Shown one piece after another: positions 33,791 to 40,994 of a DNA stretch of 64,000 bases. The notes beneath the pieces are model-generated. The model searched no databases. It saw only the letters and a program-made list of their open reading frames with translations, and was not told where the DNA came from. A program made the position numbers and the translations under genes. The stretch is from Streptomyces nymphaeiformis (GTDB lineage Bacteria; Actinomycetota; Actinomycetes; Streptomycetales; Streptomycetaceae): the NCBI RefSeq assembly GCF_014203895.1, contig NZ_JACHJY010000001.1, positions 682,001-746,000 of the forward strand. Direction: 5' to 3'. Numbering within the stretch: position 1 is the first letter of the stretch; the number at the start of each line of letters is the position of its first letter.

Positions 33791-34039
33791 ATGCATAACG
33801 AGCGGCTCGACGAGCGGCTGTCCGATGAGGAGCTGGAGTTGTTCGTCCAGTACCTGCACAGGTTCGCGAACCACGACGTGGACATCTCGGTGAGGATGGA
33901 AGCCGGGGATCCCGAGTACCCCGTCTATGTGCTGTTCGGCAGGGACTATCCCCCGGTCGGGGACGCCTCGGACTACCGGCGGCCGTTCGCGGACCGGCGC
34001 CAGGTGACATCCAAATCTGACATCAACGACGGCGGATGA
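33791..34039 (+). CDS. Hypothetical acidic protein at the right end
   Basis: An 82-residue acidic protein (NERLDERLSDEELELFVQYLHRFANHDVDISVRMEAGDPEYPVYVLFGRDYPPVGD). Function unknown. The ATG at 33791 follows GAGGGTG. Its last 12 codons run through the TGACATC double repeat, so the gene end coincides with the recombination arm. A rearranged partial copy lies at 34895-35026, outside the element. Confidence 0.65.
   Translation: MHNERLDERLSDEELELFVQYLHRFANHDVDISVRMEAGDPEYPVYVLFGRDYPPVGDASDYRRPFADRRQVTSKSDINDGG
34005..34028 (+). repeat. TGACATC double repeat, attR side (putative integrase arm site)
   Basis: Two direct TGACATC copies, matching the attL-side unit at 22 of 24 positions, begin 107 bases before the attR core. 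In the excised circle the core would be flanked by one such pair on each side. Confidence 0.65.
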
Positions 34040-34111
34040 CAGCAGCTCTGCACGGCCCTGCCTGGCGTCCGCGAGCTGGGGTGGCCCCTCGCCGACCGTG
34101 ATCCGCACGAG

Positions 34112-34158
34112 CTTACAAAGCAGATGTCGGCGGTTCGAAACCGTCCGCGCCCACCAGT
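34112..34158. other. attR core, right copy of 47-bp repeat
   Basis: Identical to 18478-18524 (tRNA-Val anticodon loop to CCACCAGT). Only the 3' half of the tRNA is present, and no 5' half precedes it. Confidence 0.95.
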
Positions 34159-34167
34159 AGGCAGCAC

Positions 34168-34216
34168 GACAAAGGCCCAGGTCACCGGTACTGAACCGGG
34201 AGCCTGGGCCTTTGTC
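34168..34216 (+). terminator. Ancestral tRNA-Val terminator displaced by integration
   Basis: GACAAAGGCCCAGG pairs with CCTGGGCCTTTGTC around a 21-base loop that also has a short inner stem, then GTTCTTTG. It follows attR as the element's own terminator follows attL. Confidence 0.75.
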
Positions 34217-34304
34217 GTTCTTTGGGCGGGGAGGCGGGGGAGGGGCGGCGTGCCGCTTACGTGTCTTCGGCGGTCTTCAGGGTCCGGGGCCAGAGTCGGT
34301 GGGA

Positions 34305-34369
34305 GTCGTCTTGCCCGCCACCGTGTGCGAGATCTTCTATGAGATCCCAGCAACCGATGACGGGGGCAG
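34305..34369 (+). pseudogene. Remnant of a GntR regulator 3' end
   Basis: Reads VVLPATVCEIFYEIPATDD, closely matching the C-terminus of the 32432 regulator (VVPAGLCEIVYEIPISR). No N-terminal domain is present. It indicates an earlier, mostly lost, related element outside attR. Confidence 0.75.
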
Positions 34370-34893
34370 ATGATCTCCGGTTCAGCTGGGAACTGGCCGG
34401 CAGCAGCGCCACGTACCGCATCGCCGACGGTGCTTCGGAGCATTCGGCTCACGTCGGCTACTGCACGGACGCCCTCGCCGATCTGCTGTATGCCGTGACA
34501 GGGCTTTACGGGGGCTCGTCCGGCGAACGCGTCTCGTTCGACCTTGAACCCGTGGAGATGAGGTGGCTGCTTCGGCGCGAAGGATCGGATGTGGCCATCA
34601 CCGTCTTCGAGTTCCCGGACGGGGTGACGAGCTGGGGATCGCCTGACGAGACGGGCGGCACCCTTTCCTGGAGCTCGACCCAGCCCCGTAGCGCGCTGGG
34701 TCACGCGGTGTTGGAAGCGGCCGAGAGCGTACTGAGGGAGCACGGTGAGGCCGGGTGCCTGGAGAAGTGGATGCGGTACCCGTTCCCGGTCGCCGCTCTT
34801 CAGGACCCTCGGCGGCTGCACCGACGAGGCGACGACTGTCCGCACGAGCAGTGCCGGAACCACCCTGATGCCACTGACGAGCGCGAAGGCTGA
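34357..34893 (+). CDS. Hypothetical protein in the element remnant
   Basis: A 178-residue soluble protein (FSWELAGSSATYRIADGASEHSAHVGYCTDALADLLYAVTGLY ... VEMRWLLRREGSDVAITVFEF) with an alpha/beta pattern of uncharacterised streptomycete proteins that monitor or bind polymorphic partners. Its ATG overlaps the last codons of the GntR remnant, as a downstream operon partner would. It appears intact although its surroundings are decayed. Confidence 0.7.
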   Translation: MTGADDLRFSWELAGSSATYRIADGASEHSAHVGYCTDALADLLYAVTGLYGGSSGERVSFDLEPVEMRWLLRREGSDVAITVFEFPDGVTSWGSPDETGGTLSWSSTQPRSALGHAVLEAAESVLREHGEAGCLEKWMRYPFPVAALQDPRRLHRRGDDCPHEQCRNHPDATDEREG

Positions 34894-34894
34894 A

Positions 34895-35026
34895 GCTGTT
34901 CGTCCAGTACCCGCATCGGTTCGCCCACCACGACGTGGACGTCTTCCTGGGCACCCCGTCCACGTGGTGTCCGGTAGGAGGCTGCGGACCGTCGGCGACA
35001 GGTGACATCCGAATCTGACATCAATG
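34895..35026 (+). pseudogene. Rearranged copy of the right-end small gene with TGACATC repeat
   Basis: LFVQYPHRFAHHDVDV-like sequence matches the 33791 gene (LFVQYLHRFANHDVDI), but the middle is deleted and frame-shifted. It ends in GTGACATCC...CTGACATCAA at 35003-35026, paralogous to 34005. No tRNA-like core follows at the expected 107-base distance. Confidence 0.75.
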
Positions 35027-35176
35027 GCGGTGTATGACAGACGTCCTGTGCTGCCCTTCGTGGTGTCCGCGAGCCTGGGTGTGTGCTCGGCAGACGGGGA
35101 TAGGGACGGGGCGAGGTCGTGGCTTCGTGGTCGCCCGCTTTCGGGCTGGTGGGAGTGGGTGTGGTCGGATGTGGGG

Positions 35177-35716
35177 ATGAGCACCCTGTACTTGTTCGCG
35201 AGCGCCGCCGAGCCCGTTTTCGATATTGCCCGTGTCATCGAGGACGCGCAGGCCGACGGCTGGGACGTCTGCCTCGGGCTCACCCCTACGGCGGCCCGCT
35301 GGCTCGCCGGGTCGCTCGACGGGCTCGCGGTGCTCACCGGGCATCCCGTGCGGTGGGACTACCGGCTTCCCGGTGAGCCGGATGTGTGGCCGGCCGCCTC
35401 GGCCGTTCTTGTCGCGCCGGCTACGTTCAACACGGTCAACCGTTGGGCGCTCGGCATCGCGGACACGTTCGTCGTCGGTGTCGTCGCGGAGGGCATCGGC
35501 AAGGGGATTCCCATGGTCGCCGTGCCGTGCGTGAACGCGGCCTACGCCCAGCACCCGCAGTTCGAGCGCTCCGTGGAGACGCTGCGGGGGGCTGGGGTCT
35601 CCGTGCTGTACGGCGAGGACGGGTTCGTCAGCCATCAGCCGGGGGAGGGGGCGGCCGGGCTCTTTCCGTGGCGGCATGCCCTCGATGCCGTGCGTGAGGC
35701 CGTCGTCGCCGACTGA
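35177..35716 (+). CDS. Flavoprotein (phosphopantothenoylcysteine decarboxylase-like fold)
   Basis: A 179-residue protein of the homo-oligomeric flavin-containing Cys decarboxylase fold. The FMN-binding segment is visible as VLVAPATFNTVNRWALGIADTFVVGVVAEGIGKGIPMVAVPCVN. It is similar to lantibiotic-type (EpiD) or CoaBC-type flavoproteins, but no partner gene is adjacent and the substrate is unknown. The ATG at 35177 follows GTGGGG. First chromosomal gene right of the element debris. Confidence 0.88.
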   Translation: MSTLYLFASAAEPVFDIARVIEDAQADGWDVCLGLTPTAARWLAGSLDGLAVLTGHPVRWDYRLPGEPDVWPAASAVLVAPATFNTVNRWALGIADTFVVGVVAEGIGKGIPMVAVPCVNAAYAQHPQFERSVETLRGAGVSVLYGEDGFVSHQPGEGAAGLFPWRHALDAVREAVVAD

Positions 35717-35778
35717 GCCGCGGTTCCCTTCGGCGGTGCAAGTTGACGTGGACGCGTCCTGGCCGGTGTACTCCGAGC

Positions 35779-36378
35779 ATGGCTGAGGTGGGGGACGCTC
35801 CCGAACCAGGGGTGCAGGGCGGCGAGATGACGCCGCAGCGGTACATCGAGACCAGGCTCGTGCAGTACCAGGGCTGGTACGACGCCAAGGCGACCCGGAT
35901 GAAGGCGATGCATCTACGGATGCGGACCGTGTCCGTCGTCGGCGGTGCGCTCGTGCCGGTGTTCGTGAACCTGGACCTGGAGTTCGCGCGGATCACCGCC
36001 ACCGTGCTCAGCGTCGTTGTCGTTGCCGCCGTCTCGCTGGAGAGCGTCTACCGCTACCGCGAGCAGTGGAAGAACTACCGCTCGACGGAACAGCTGCTCG
36101 GGCACGAGCGCGTCTACTTCGAGACCAAGGTCGGGCCGTACCGCAACCTGGCCAGGCGCGATGCGTTCTCCGTCCTCGTCGCCCGCGTCGAGAAGGCCAT
36201 CGCCAACGAGAACTCCGCCACCCTGAACGTCATGACCCTCGGCGGGCAGGTCAACTCCGACGTGCAGCAGCAGGGGATTCCCGCTGCCCGGAAGGAGCCG
36301 AAGCCGGAGCCGGAGCCGAAGACGGGGGCGGGGACGGAGCCGGAGCCGGAGCCGGAGGAAGTCGAGCGGGGCGCCTAG
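35779..36378 (+). CDS. DUF4231 membrane protein
   Basis: A 199-residue protein with two close hydrophobic helices (VSVVGGALVPVFVNLDL and ATVLSVVVVAAVSLESVYRY) and the DUF4231 signature YREQWKNYRSTEQLLGHERVYF. The C-terminus is a repetitive Pro/Glu tail (EPKPEPEPKTGAGTEPEPEPEE). SLATT-type (SMODS-associated) two-helix proteins of this class often act with nucleotide-signalling defence systems, but no nucleotide cyclase is nearby. An internal ATG (MTPQRYIETRL) is an alternative start. Confidence 0.85.
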   Translation: MAEVGDAPEPGVQGGEMTPQRYIETRLVQYQGWYDAKATRMKAMHLRMRTVSVVGGALVPVFVNLDLEFARITATVLSVVVVAAVSLESVYRYREQWKNYRSTEQLLGHERVYFETKVGPYRNLARRDAFSVLVARVEKAIANENSATLNVMTLGGQVNSDVQQQGIPAARKEPKPEPEPKTGAGTEPEPEPEEVERGA

Positions 36379-36381
36379 CCT

Positions 36382-36407
36382 GTGGGCCCCGGCCCTGCGG
36401 GGCCCAC
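36382..36407. terminator. Bidirectional terminator
   Basis: GTGGGCCCC / GGGGCCCAC with a GGCCCTGC loop lies between convergent genes ending at 36378 and 36429. Confidence 0.7.
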
Positions 36408-36428
36408 GGCATCAGTTCCTCTGATGCG

Positions 36429-36878
36429 TCAGCACCACTTGTAGTCCACCCGCGTCGAGTTGTACGCGCAGTTGTCGACCCACGCTCCGTTCGACTTCCG
36501 GAGCGTCGCCGTGTCCTTGTCGTTGTTCCAGACGTACGCGGCGCGGTTCTGGTAGACGTTCGCCGCCGTGTTCGTGCCGCGGCCCGTGCGGACCGTCACG
36601 ATCTTGCCCGCGCCCAGCGTGAAGCCGCCGAAGGTGTACTTGTGGCCGGCCGCGTCCGTGACCGTCCAGCCCCGCAGGTTGACCGCCCCGGCGGTCGTGT
36701 TGCGTATCTGGACGTACTCGGCGTTGAGGCTGGTGTTGGACCGGTTGTCCGTGCCCGGGCTGTCGTAGTAGATCTTGTACAGGTGGACCGATCCGGCGGC
36801 CTGCGCCTGCGAAGGCAGCAGCAGGATGCCGGAGGCGGCGGCCGCGGTCACGGCCGCGAGCGTGCGTACGCGAAGCAT
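36429..36878 (-). CDS. Secreted lamin-tail-domain protein
   Basis: A 149-residue exported protein. The signal peptide runs to about AQA at residue 27. The mature part is a lamin-tail (LTD) immunoglobulin-like fold: EYVQIRNTTAGAVNLRGWTVTDAAGHKYTFGGFTLGAGKIVTVRTG ... WNNDKDTATL. LTD proteins of this size in Streptomyces are extracellular and may bind DNA or cell-surface polymers. Its function here is unknown. Confidence 0.9.
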   Translation of the reverse strand: MLRVRTLAAVTAAAASGILLLPSQAQAAGSVHLYKIYYDSPGTDNRSNTSLNAEYVQIRNTTAGAVNLRGWTVTDAAGHKYTFGGFTLGAGKIVTVRTGRGTNTAANVYQNRAAYVWNNDKDTATLRKSNGAWVDNCAYNSTRVDYKWC

Positions 36879-37004
36879 GAAAGTCCCTCAGTTCTCTGCC
36901 GGGCACCCGCCGATGGGGCCCGGCGAGCCCACAGAATACGCACACCCTTCACCTCTTCCGCACAAGTTCCGGCCAGTTCCGGTCAGCCGTCCTAGACTCG
37001 TCGT

Positions 37005-37781
37005 ATGAGCAGCGTCCCGCTGCGGATCACCGTCCTCGGGTCCGCCACCCCCTTCCCCCGGCCGGGCAACGCCTGCTCCGGCTACCTCGTCGAGGGCGGC
37101 GGCGTGCGCGTCTGGGTGGACGCCGGGACCGGCACCCTCGCCGAGCTCCAGCGGTACGTCTCGCTCGGCGAGGTCGACGCCGTCTGGATCTCCCATCTGC
37201 ACGCCGATCACAGCGCCGATCTGCTGACCGCCTACTACGCGTTGCTGTACGCCGGGCTCGATCTGCCGCTGCCCGTTCCCCTTTTCGGGCCGCCCGGCAT
37301 CGCCGACCGGCTCGCCGGCTTCCTTACGAATGGGCCCGACCGCAGTCCCGTCGAAAAGGCCTTTGCCGTGCAGGAGTTGTACGACGGGCATCTCGTCCGC
37401 ATCGGTGGGCTCAGCCTTCTGGCCCGTGCCGTCGAGCACGGCGGGCTGTCCGCCTTCGCCCTGCGCGTGGAGGATGCGGAGGGGCGCTCGCTCGTGTACT
37501 CCGGGGACTGCGAGCCCTGTTCCCCGCTCGTCGAGCTCGCCCTCGACTGCGATCTGTTCGTCTGCGAGGCGGACGGCCTTGTGCCCGGGCACCATTCCGC
37601 CGCTCAGGCCGGAGAGAGCGCTGCCGCCGCACGTGCCGGGCGGCTCGTCCTGACCCATGTCGGGCCGGGGGCCTCCTCTGCCGACGCCGTCGCCCTCGCC
37701 GCCGCCGAGTACCCCGGAGATGTCGTCCATGCCGATCCCGGGCTTCGGTTCGAGGTCGGACAGTTGGGGGGTGGGGGGTGA
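37005..37781 (+). CDS. Metallo-beta-lactamase-fold hydrolase (RNase Z/ArsA-like)
   Basis: A 258-residue MBL-fold enzyme beginning with the beta strand ITVLGSATPFPRPGNACSGYLVEGGGVRVWVDAGTG and the metal motif SHLHADHSAD. The later ligands are in YSGDCEP and the C-terminal LTHVGPG. This subgroup resembles tRNase Z-like and cAMP phosphodiesterase-like hydrolases. Substrate unknown. ATG start 126 bases from the divergent LTD gene. Confidence 0.9.
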   Translation: MSSVPLRITVLGSATPFPRPGNACSGYLVEGGGVRVWVDAGTGTLAELQRYVSLGEVDAVWISHLHADHSADLLTAYYALLYAGLDLPLPVPLFGPPGIADRLAGFLTNGPDRSPVEKAFAVQELYDGHLVRIGGLSLLARAVEHGGLSAFALRVEDAEGRSLVYSGDCEPCSPLVELALDCDLFVCEADGLVPGHHSAAQAGESAAAARAGRLVLTHVGPGASSADAVALAAAEYPGDVVHADPGLRFEVGQLGGGG

Positions 37782-37832
37782 GGGCTGGGGTTGGGGTCGG
37801 AGCCCGCGCCAGGGGCGGCGTCCGCGTCCGGC

Positions 37833-38591
37833 TTACGCGTCGAAGTCGTACTCCAGGACGTACGACGACGCGTCCAGCGTCATCTCGTTGAGCTCCACCG
37901 CCATCCCCGGCCCCGTGAACGCCGTCCGTCCGATCAGTACCACCGGCGTCCCGAACTCCAGCGCGAGCCGGTCCGACTCCTCCGCCGTCGGCATCCGGCA
38001 GCGGATCTCCTCCCGGAACCGTACCGGCCGGTGCCCCAGCTCCGTCAGCCGCGCGTACGTGCCGCCCGGACCCGTGTCCGGCTCGGTGATCGGCGTCCCC
38101 CGTACGAGCTCCGCGGAGAGGTACGACACCGAGAGCAGCACCGGCTTCGCGTCGAGGACGAAGCGGCGGCTCCGGACGCAGACCGGCGCCCCAGGAGCCA
38201 GGTTCAGCGCGCCCGCGACCCGGTCCCCGGCCTCCGTCTCGTCCACCTCGATCTGGTCGACGACGAGGTCCCGGTCCTCGATGTCCGCCGACCAGACCGA
38301 GCGGCCGCTGCCCCACTGGTCCCCGGCCAGGCGAGGGATGCCCCGGCGGCGCAGCGGGCGGAAGACCCGGACGAAGACCCCGGCGCCCTTGCGCGCCTCG
38401 GTGAGTCCCTCCGTACGCAGCACGGCCAGGGCCTGGCGGGCGGTCATGCGGGCCACGTCGTAGGTCGTCATGAGGTCGTTCTCGCCGGGGAGCCGGTCGC
38501 CCGGCGCGAAGGCGCCCGACTGGATCGCGGTTCTCAACTCGTCGGCGATGCGCTGGTACTTGGGCCGACGAGCACTGTCCTGATCAGTCAC
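37833..38591 (-). CDS. GntR/UTRA-family transcriptional regulator
   Basis: A 252-residue regulator: winged helix PKYQRIADELRTAIQSGAFAPGDRLPGENDLMTTYDVARMTARQAL, then a UTRA effector domain ending SSYVLEYDFDA. GTG start (VTDQDSARRP) after GGGAGTGGTCC; the frame is open upstream but without a ribosome site. Target and ligand unknown. It is convergent with the MBL gene. Confidence 0.9.
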   Translation of the reverse strand: MTDQDSARRPKYQRIADELRTAIQSGAFAPGDRLPGENDLMTTYDVARMTARQALAVLRTEGLTEARKGAGVFVRVFRPLRRRGIPRLAGDQWGSGRSVWSADIEDRDLVVDQIEVDETEAGDRVAGALNLAPGAPVCVRSRRFVLDAKPVLLSVSYLSAELVRGTPITEPDTGPGGTYARLTELGHRPVRFREEIRCRMPTAEESDRLALEFGTPVVLIGRTAFTGPGMAVELNEMTLDASSYVLEYDFDA

Positions 38592-38778
38592 GGGTGGACC
38601 ACTCCCTTCGTTGCGGGACACCCTACGGCGCGCTCCTCGGCCCGGGGGTACGCCTGTACGCCGTCCCGCCCGGTCGATCCATCCATCGGGGGACATCTCT
38701 AGAGATACGTTGACAGGGCGGGGGCGCCGCGCTTCCCTGAGTGTCCCCAGGCTTCAGGATTCGGGACGGAGGGGATGC

Positions 38779-39003
38779 GTGCAGCCACTGCCCGAGGTCG
38801 GTGACCTCGTCCGCGACACCGCCACGGGGCGGGTCGGTTTCTATGTGGAGAGCGTCTCCGGACGCTTTCTGATCCGCGCCGTCCACGGCGGCGGCGAGTG
38901 GGAGGCCGAGCCCGTCGACGTCCAGCCCGCCACACCTCTGCACGAGCTGCGGGCCCGTACCGCCGAGATCAACGCACGGAGCAGACGCGGGCTCGGTGGG
39001 TGA
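38779..39003 (+). CDS. Small conserved actinobacterial protein
   Basis: A 74-residue protein (VQPLPEVGDLVRDTATGRVGFYVESVSGRFLIRAVHGGGEWEAEPVDVQPAT) with a short SH3-like beta core and a helical tail. Common in Streptomyces, function unknown. The GTG start at 38779 follows GGAGGGGATGC. Confidence 0.8.
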   Translation: MQPLPEVGDLVRDTATGRVGFYVESVSGRFLIRAVHGGGEWEAEPVDVQPATPLHELRARTAEINARSRRGLGG

Positions 39004-39071
39004 CCTGCCCCTTCGAGGGGGCCGGCTTGGCGTTCGGAGCGGTTGTCAGTGGGGCGCGCCACACTGGAGGC

Positions 39072-39326
39072 ATGTGCCGAAGCATCAAGACGCTCCGCCC
39101 GCCCGCCCTGCCCGAGGAGGCGACCGAGGACGACATCCGCGCCGCCGCCCTGCAGTTCGTCCGCAAGATCTCCGGCTTCCGCGCGCCCGCCGCCCACAAC
39201 CGCGAGGTCTTCGAGCGGGCCGTGGACGAGATCGCCGATGCGACCGCGAGACTCCTGGACGGCCTGGAGGTGCGCGGCGCCCACCCCGCCGCCGGGACGC
39301 GGGAGCCTCGACCCGCCCCCGCGTAG
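39072..39326 (+). CDS. DUF2277 protein
   Basis: An 84-residue DUF2277 protein: MCRSIKTLRPPALPEEATEDDI, then AALQFVRKISGFRAPAAHNREVF. The start MCRSIKTLRPP and the R-K-I-S-G-F-R motif are diagnostic. Function unknown. Its last ten codons fall in the first unit of a 30-bp minisatellite, so the C-terminus (AAGTREPRPAPA) is encoded by repeat DNA. Confidence 0.88.
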   Translation: MCRSIKTLRPPALPEEATEDDIRAAALQFVRKISGFRAPAAHNREVFERAVDEIADATARLLDGLEVRGAHPAAGTREPRPAPA

Positions 39327-39446
39327 ACGCGGGAGTTTTGGCCCGTCGCCGCGTAGACGTGGGAGTCTCGGTCCGTCGCTGTCAGGACGCGGGAGTCTCG
39401 GCCCGCCGTCGTCAGGGCGTGGGAGTCTCGGTCCGCCGTCGTCAGG
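39297..39446. repeat. 30-bp minisatellite, five units
   Basis: Units begin at 39297, 39327, 39357, 39387 and 39417 with consensus ACGCGGGAGTCTCGGCCCGC plus CGTCGTCAGG; a sixth starts at 39447 and decays. The first two units share a GCGTAG end, the last three a GTCAGG end. It spans the 3' ends of the convergent DUF2277 and DedA genes. Confidence 0.9.
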
Positions 39447-40071
39447 ACGCGGGCGCGGGAGCCGCGGCCGGGCGCCGTATGAGGTACGCGGCGAGGCCGC
39501 CCGCGAGGAACAGCGCGAGGGTCGACACCCCCGCGCTGAACCAGGTCGCCCCCAGCCACTGACCGCCCAGCCAGCCGAGCCCCACGCTGTACGAGGCCCA
39601 GGTGACGCCCGCCAGCGCCGACCACGGCAGGAACTCCTCGACCCGCCGCTTCGCCGCGCCCGCGCCCAGTGAGACCACAGAGCGGCCGGCCGGGGCGAAG
39701 CGTGCGAGGACCACGAGCAGTCCGCCGCCCCGCGCGAGCGCGGTGCCGAGACGTTCCTGCGCCAGCGAGAGGCGGCGTGAGCGTCCGATCGCCCGGTCCA
39801 GCCTGGCCCCGCCGCGCAGTGCCAGGCGGTACGCGAGGAAGTCGCCGAGCACCGAGGCGCCGGCCGCGCAGAGGAGGAGGGGGAGGAGTGAGGGCACGCC
39901 GTGGGAGCCCCCGGTGGCCGTCGCCGCCGTCGTGGCCGCGGTGATCACCAGGAAACCGCTCGGCAGCACGGGGAGGAAGACGTCGAGCAGGATCGACGTC
40001 GCCACCACCGGGTAGATCCACGGGCCGGCGGTGAGCGACCGCAGCGAGCCCAGGCTGTCGAGCAGATTCAC
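39442..40071 (-). CDS. DedA/VTT-family membrane protein
   Basis: A 209-residue integral membrane protein of the DedA (VTT/SNARE-associated) family. It has the signature region FLVITAATTAATAT ... GDFLAYRLALRGG and the arginine-containing motif LLVVLARFAPAGRSVVSLGAGAAKRRVEEFLPWSALAGVTWA. DedA proteins contribute to lipid carrier (undecaprenyl phosphate) or phospholipid flipping and membrane potential. Single gene, ends inside the 30-bp minisatellite. Confidence 0.9.
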   Translation of the reverse strand: MNLLDSLGSLRSLTAGPWIYPVVATSILLDVFLPVLPSGFLVITAATTAATATGGSHGVPSLLPLLLCAAGASVLGDFLAYRLALRGGARLDRAIGRSRRLSLAQERLGTALARGGGLLVVLARFAPAGRSVVSLGAGAAKRRVEEFLPWSALAGVTWASYSVGLGWLGGQWLGATWFSAGVSTLALFLAGGLAAYLIRRPAAAPAPAS

Positions 40072-40232
40072 AGGCCAGAGCCTACGCGGGAGCGGGTGGT
40101 GGACCGCCGGTGGGTGCGATGCGGGGAGGGCCGGGCCCGTAACAGCCTCGGGCTGATGAGGACCGCGGGCTGAGGAGGGTCGCGTGCTGAGGAGCGCGGC
40201 CGGCCGATGAGGGCCGTGTGCTCATGAGAAGG

Positions 40233-40259
40233 GCCGGAAACCGTGATGTGGTTTCCGGC
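40233..40259 (-). terminator. Terminator of the DoxX gene
   Basis: GCCGGAAACC / GGTTTCCGGC with a GTGATGT loop, 26 bases past the DoxX stop codon. Confidence 0.75.
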
Positions 40260-40284
40260 TCCTTCCGGTAAGCGTGCCGTGCGG

Positions 40285-40806
40285 TCAGGCCGCGACCGGC
40301 GCACCTCGCTCCTCCCGCGCCTTCGCGTCCGTCGCCTCTCCGGCGCCGAAGAGCCGGTCGAGGGCCAGGGCGCCCGGGCCCGTGAACACGAGCAGGGCGA
40401 AGGCCCAGCAGAACATGGCCGCGTTCTCGCCGCCGTTCTGGAGCGGGAAGAGCGCCTGGGGCTGGTGGACCTCGAAGTACGCGTACGCCATCGAGCCCGA
40501 AGCGAGGAACGCGGCGCTGCGGGTGCCGAGCCCGGCCAGGACCAGGACGCCGGCGCCGAGCTGGATGACGGCCGCGTACCAGCCCGGCCAGGTGCCGGCC
40601 GGTATCGCGGTGCCGCCGAGGAGCCCGAAGAGGGAGGAGGCGCCGTGGCAGGCGAAGAGCAGGCCGACGACGATGCGGAAGAGGCCGAGCGCGTAGGGCT
40701 GGGCCTGGTTCAGGCGGGTAATGAGGTTCACGGGTGCGCCCGGGGTGCCCAGGGTGCCCGGGGTGCCCGGGGCGTTCTCGGCCCTGGTGGTGTTCGAGTC
40801 GGTCAT
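40285..40806 (-). CDS. DoxX-family membrane protein
   Basis: A 173-residue four-helix membrane protein of the DoxX/DoxD family: PYALGLFRIVVGLLFACHGASSLFG, a helix with GAGVLVLAGLGTRSAAFLASGSMAYAYF, and PLQNGGENAAMFCWAFALLVFTGPGALALDRLFG. The family is linked to membrane-bound oxidoreductase complexes and thiol stress. The N-terminus carries a PGTPGTLGTPGAP repeat coded by a 9-12 bp tandem. Followed by a terminator. Confidence 0.9.
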   Translation of the reverse strand: MTDSNTTRAENAPGTPGTLGTPGAPVNLITRLNQAQPYALGLFRIVVGLLFACHGASSLFGLLGGTAIPAGTWPGWYAAVIQLGAGVLVLAGLGTRSAAFLASGSMAYAYFEVHQPQALFPLQNGGENAAMFCWAFALLVFTGPGALALDRLFGAGEATDAKAREERGAPVAA

Positions 40807-40994
40807 GGGGAGGGGACTCCTTCGGCCTGGCCTCGTTCGTGGGGAACGGGGCGCGGGGGGACGGAAACCGATGAGGCCGTAAGGTTAGGCACCCCTCACC
40901 AGTACTTGCAAGTTCAACATTCGGCCACCGGGGAGCCTGTGGTCGGGCTCACTCCCCGGCGGCCGTCGTTGACGCGCGCTCAGGGGGCGGGTGG

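Larger units (their letters stand above)
18478..34158. mobile_element. pSAM2-like actinomycete integrative and conjugative element (AICE) in tRNA-Val
   Basis: The 15.6-kb segment is bounded by a perfect 47-bp direct repeat of the tRNA-Val 3' half. It carries, in pSAM2-like order, integrase, excisionase, a rolling-circle-type Rep, Spd spread proteins, a TraB translocase, a KorSA-like GntR repressor and a Pif-like Nudix protein. Transfer would be TraB-mediated double-stranded DNA transfer between mycelia. Bases 28,600-34,100 hold cargo of mixed origin and a second att-like site, so the element is probably a composite. No relaxase is expected or seen. Confidence 0.93.

Noticed and set aside
35100..35150. 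A tRNA-like core 107 bases after the 35003 repeat
   Set aside because: The sequence there (GGGGCGAGGTCGTGG) has only loose resemblance to the 28668 segment and no anticodon-loop start.
39297..39446. The 30-bp repeat as a CRISPR array
   Set aside because: The repeats are contiguous with no unique spacers, and no cas genes are present. The same holds for the 33-bp array at 41863.
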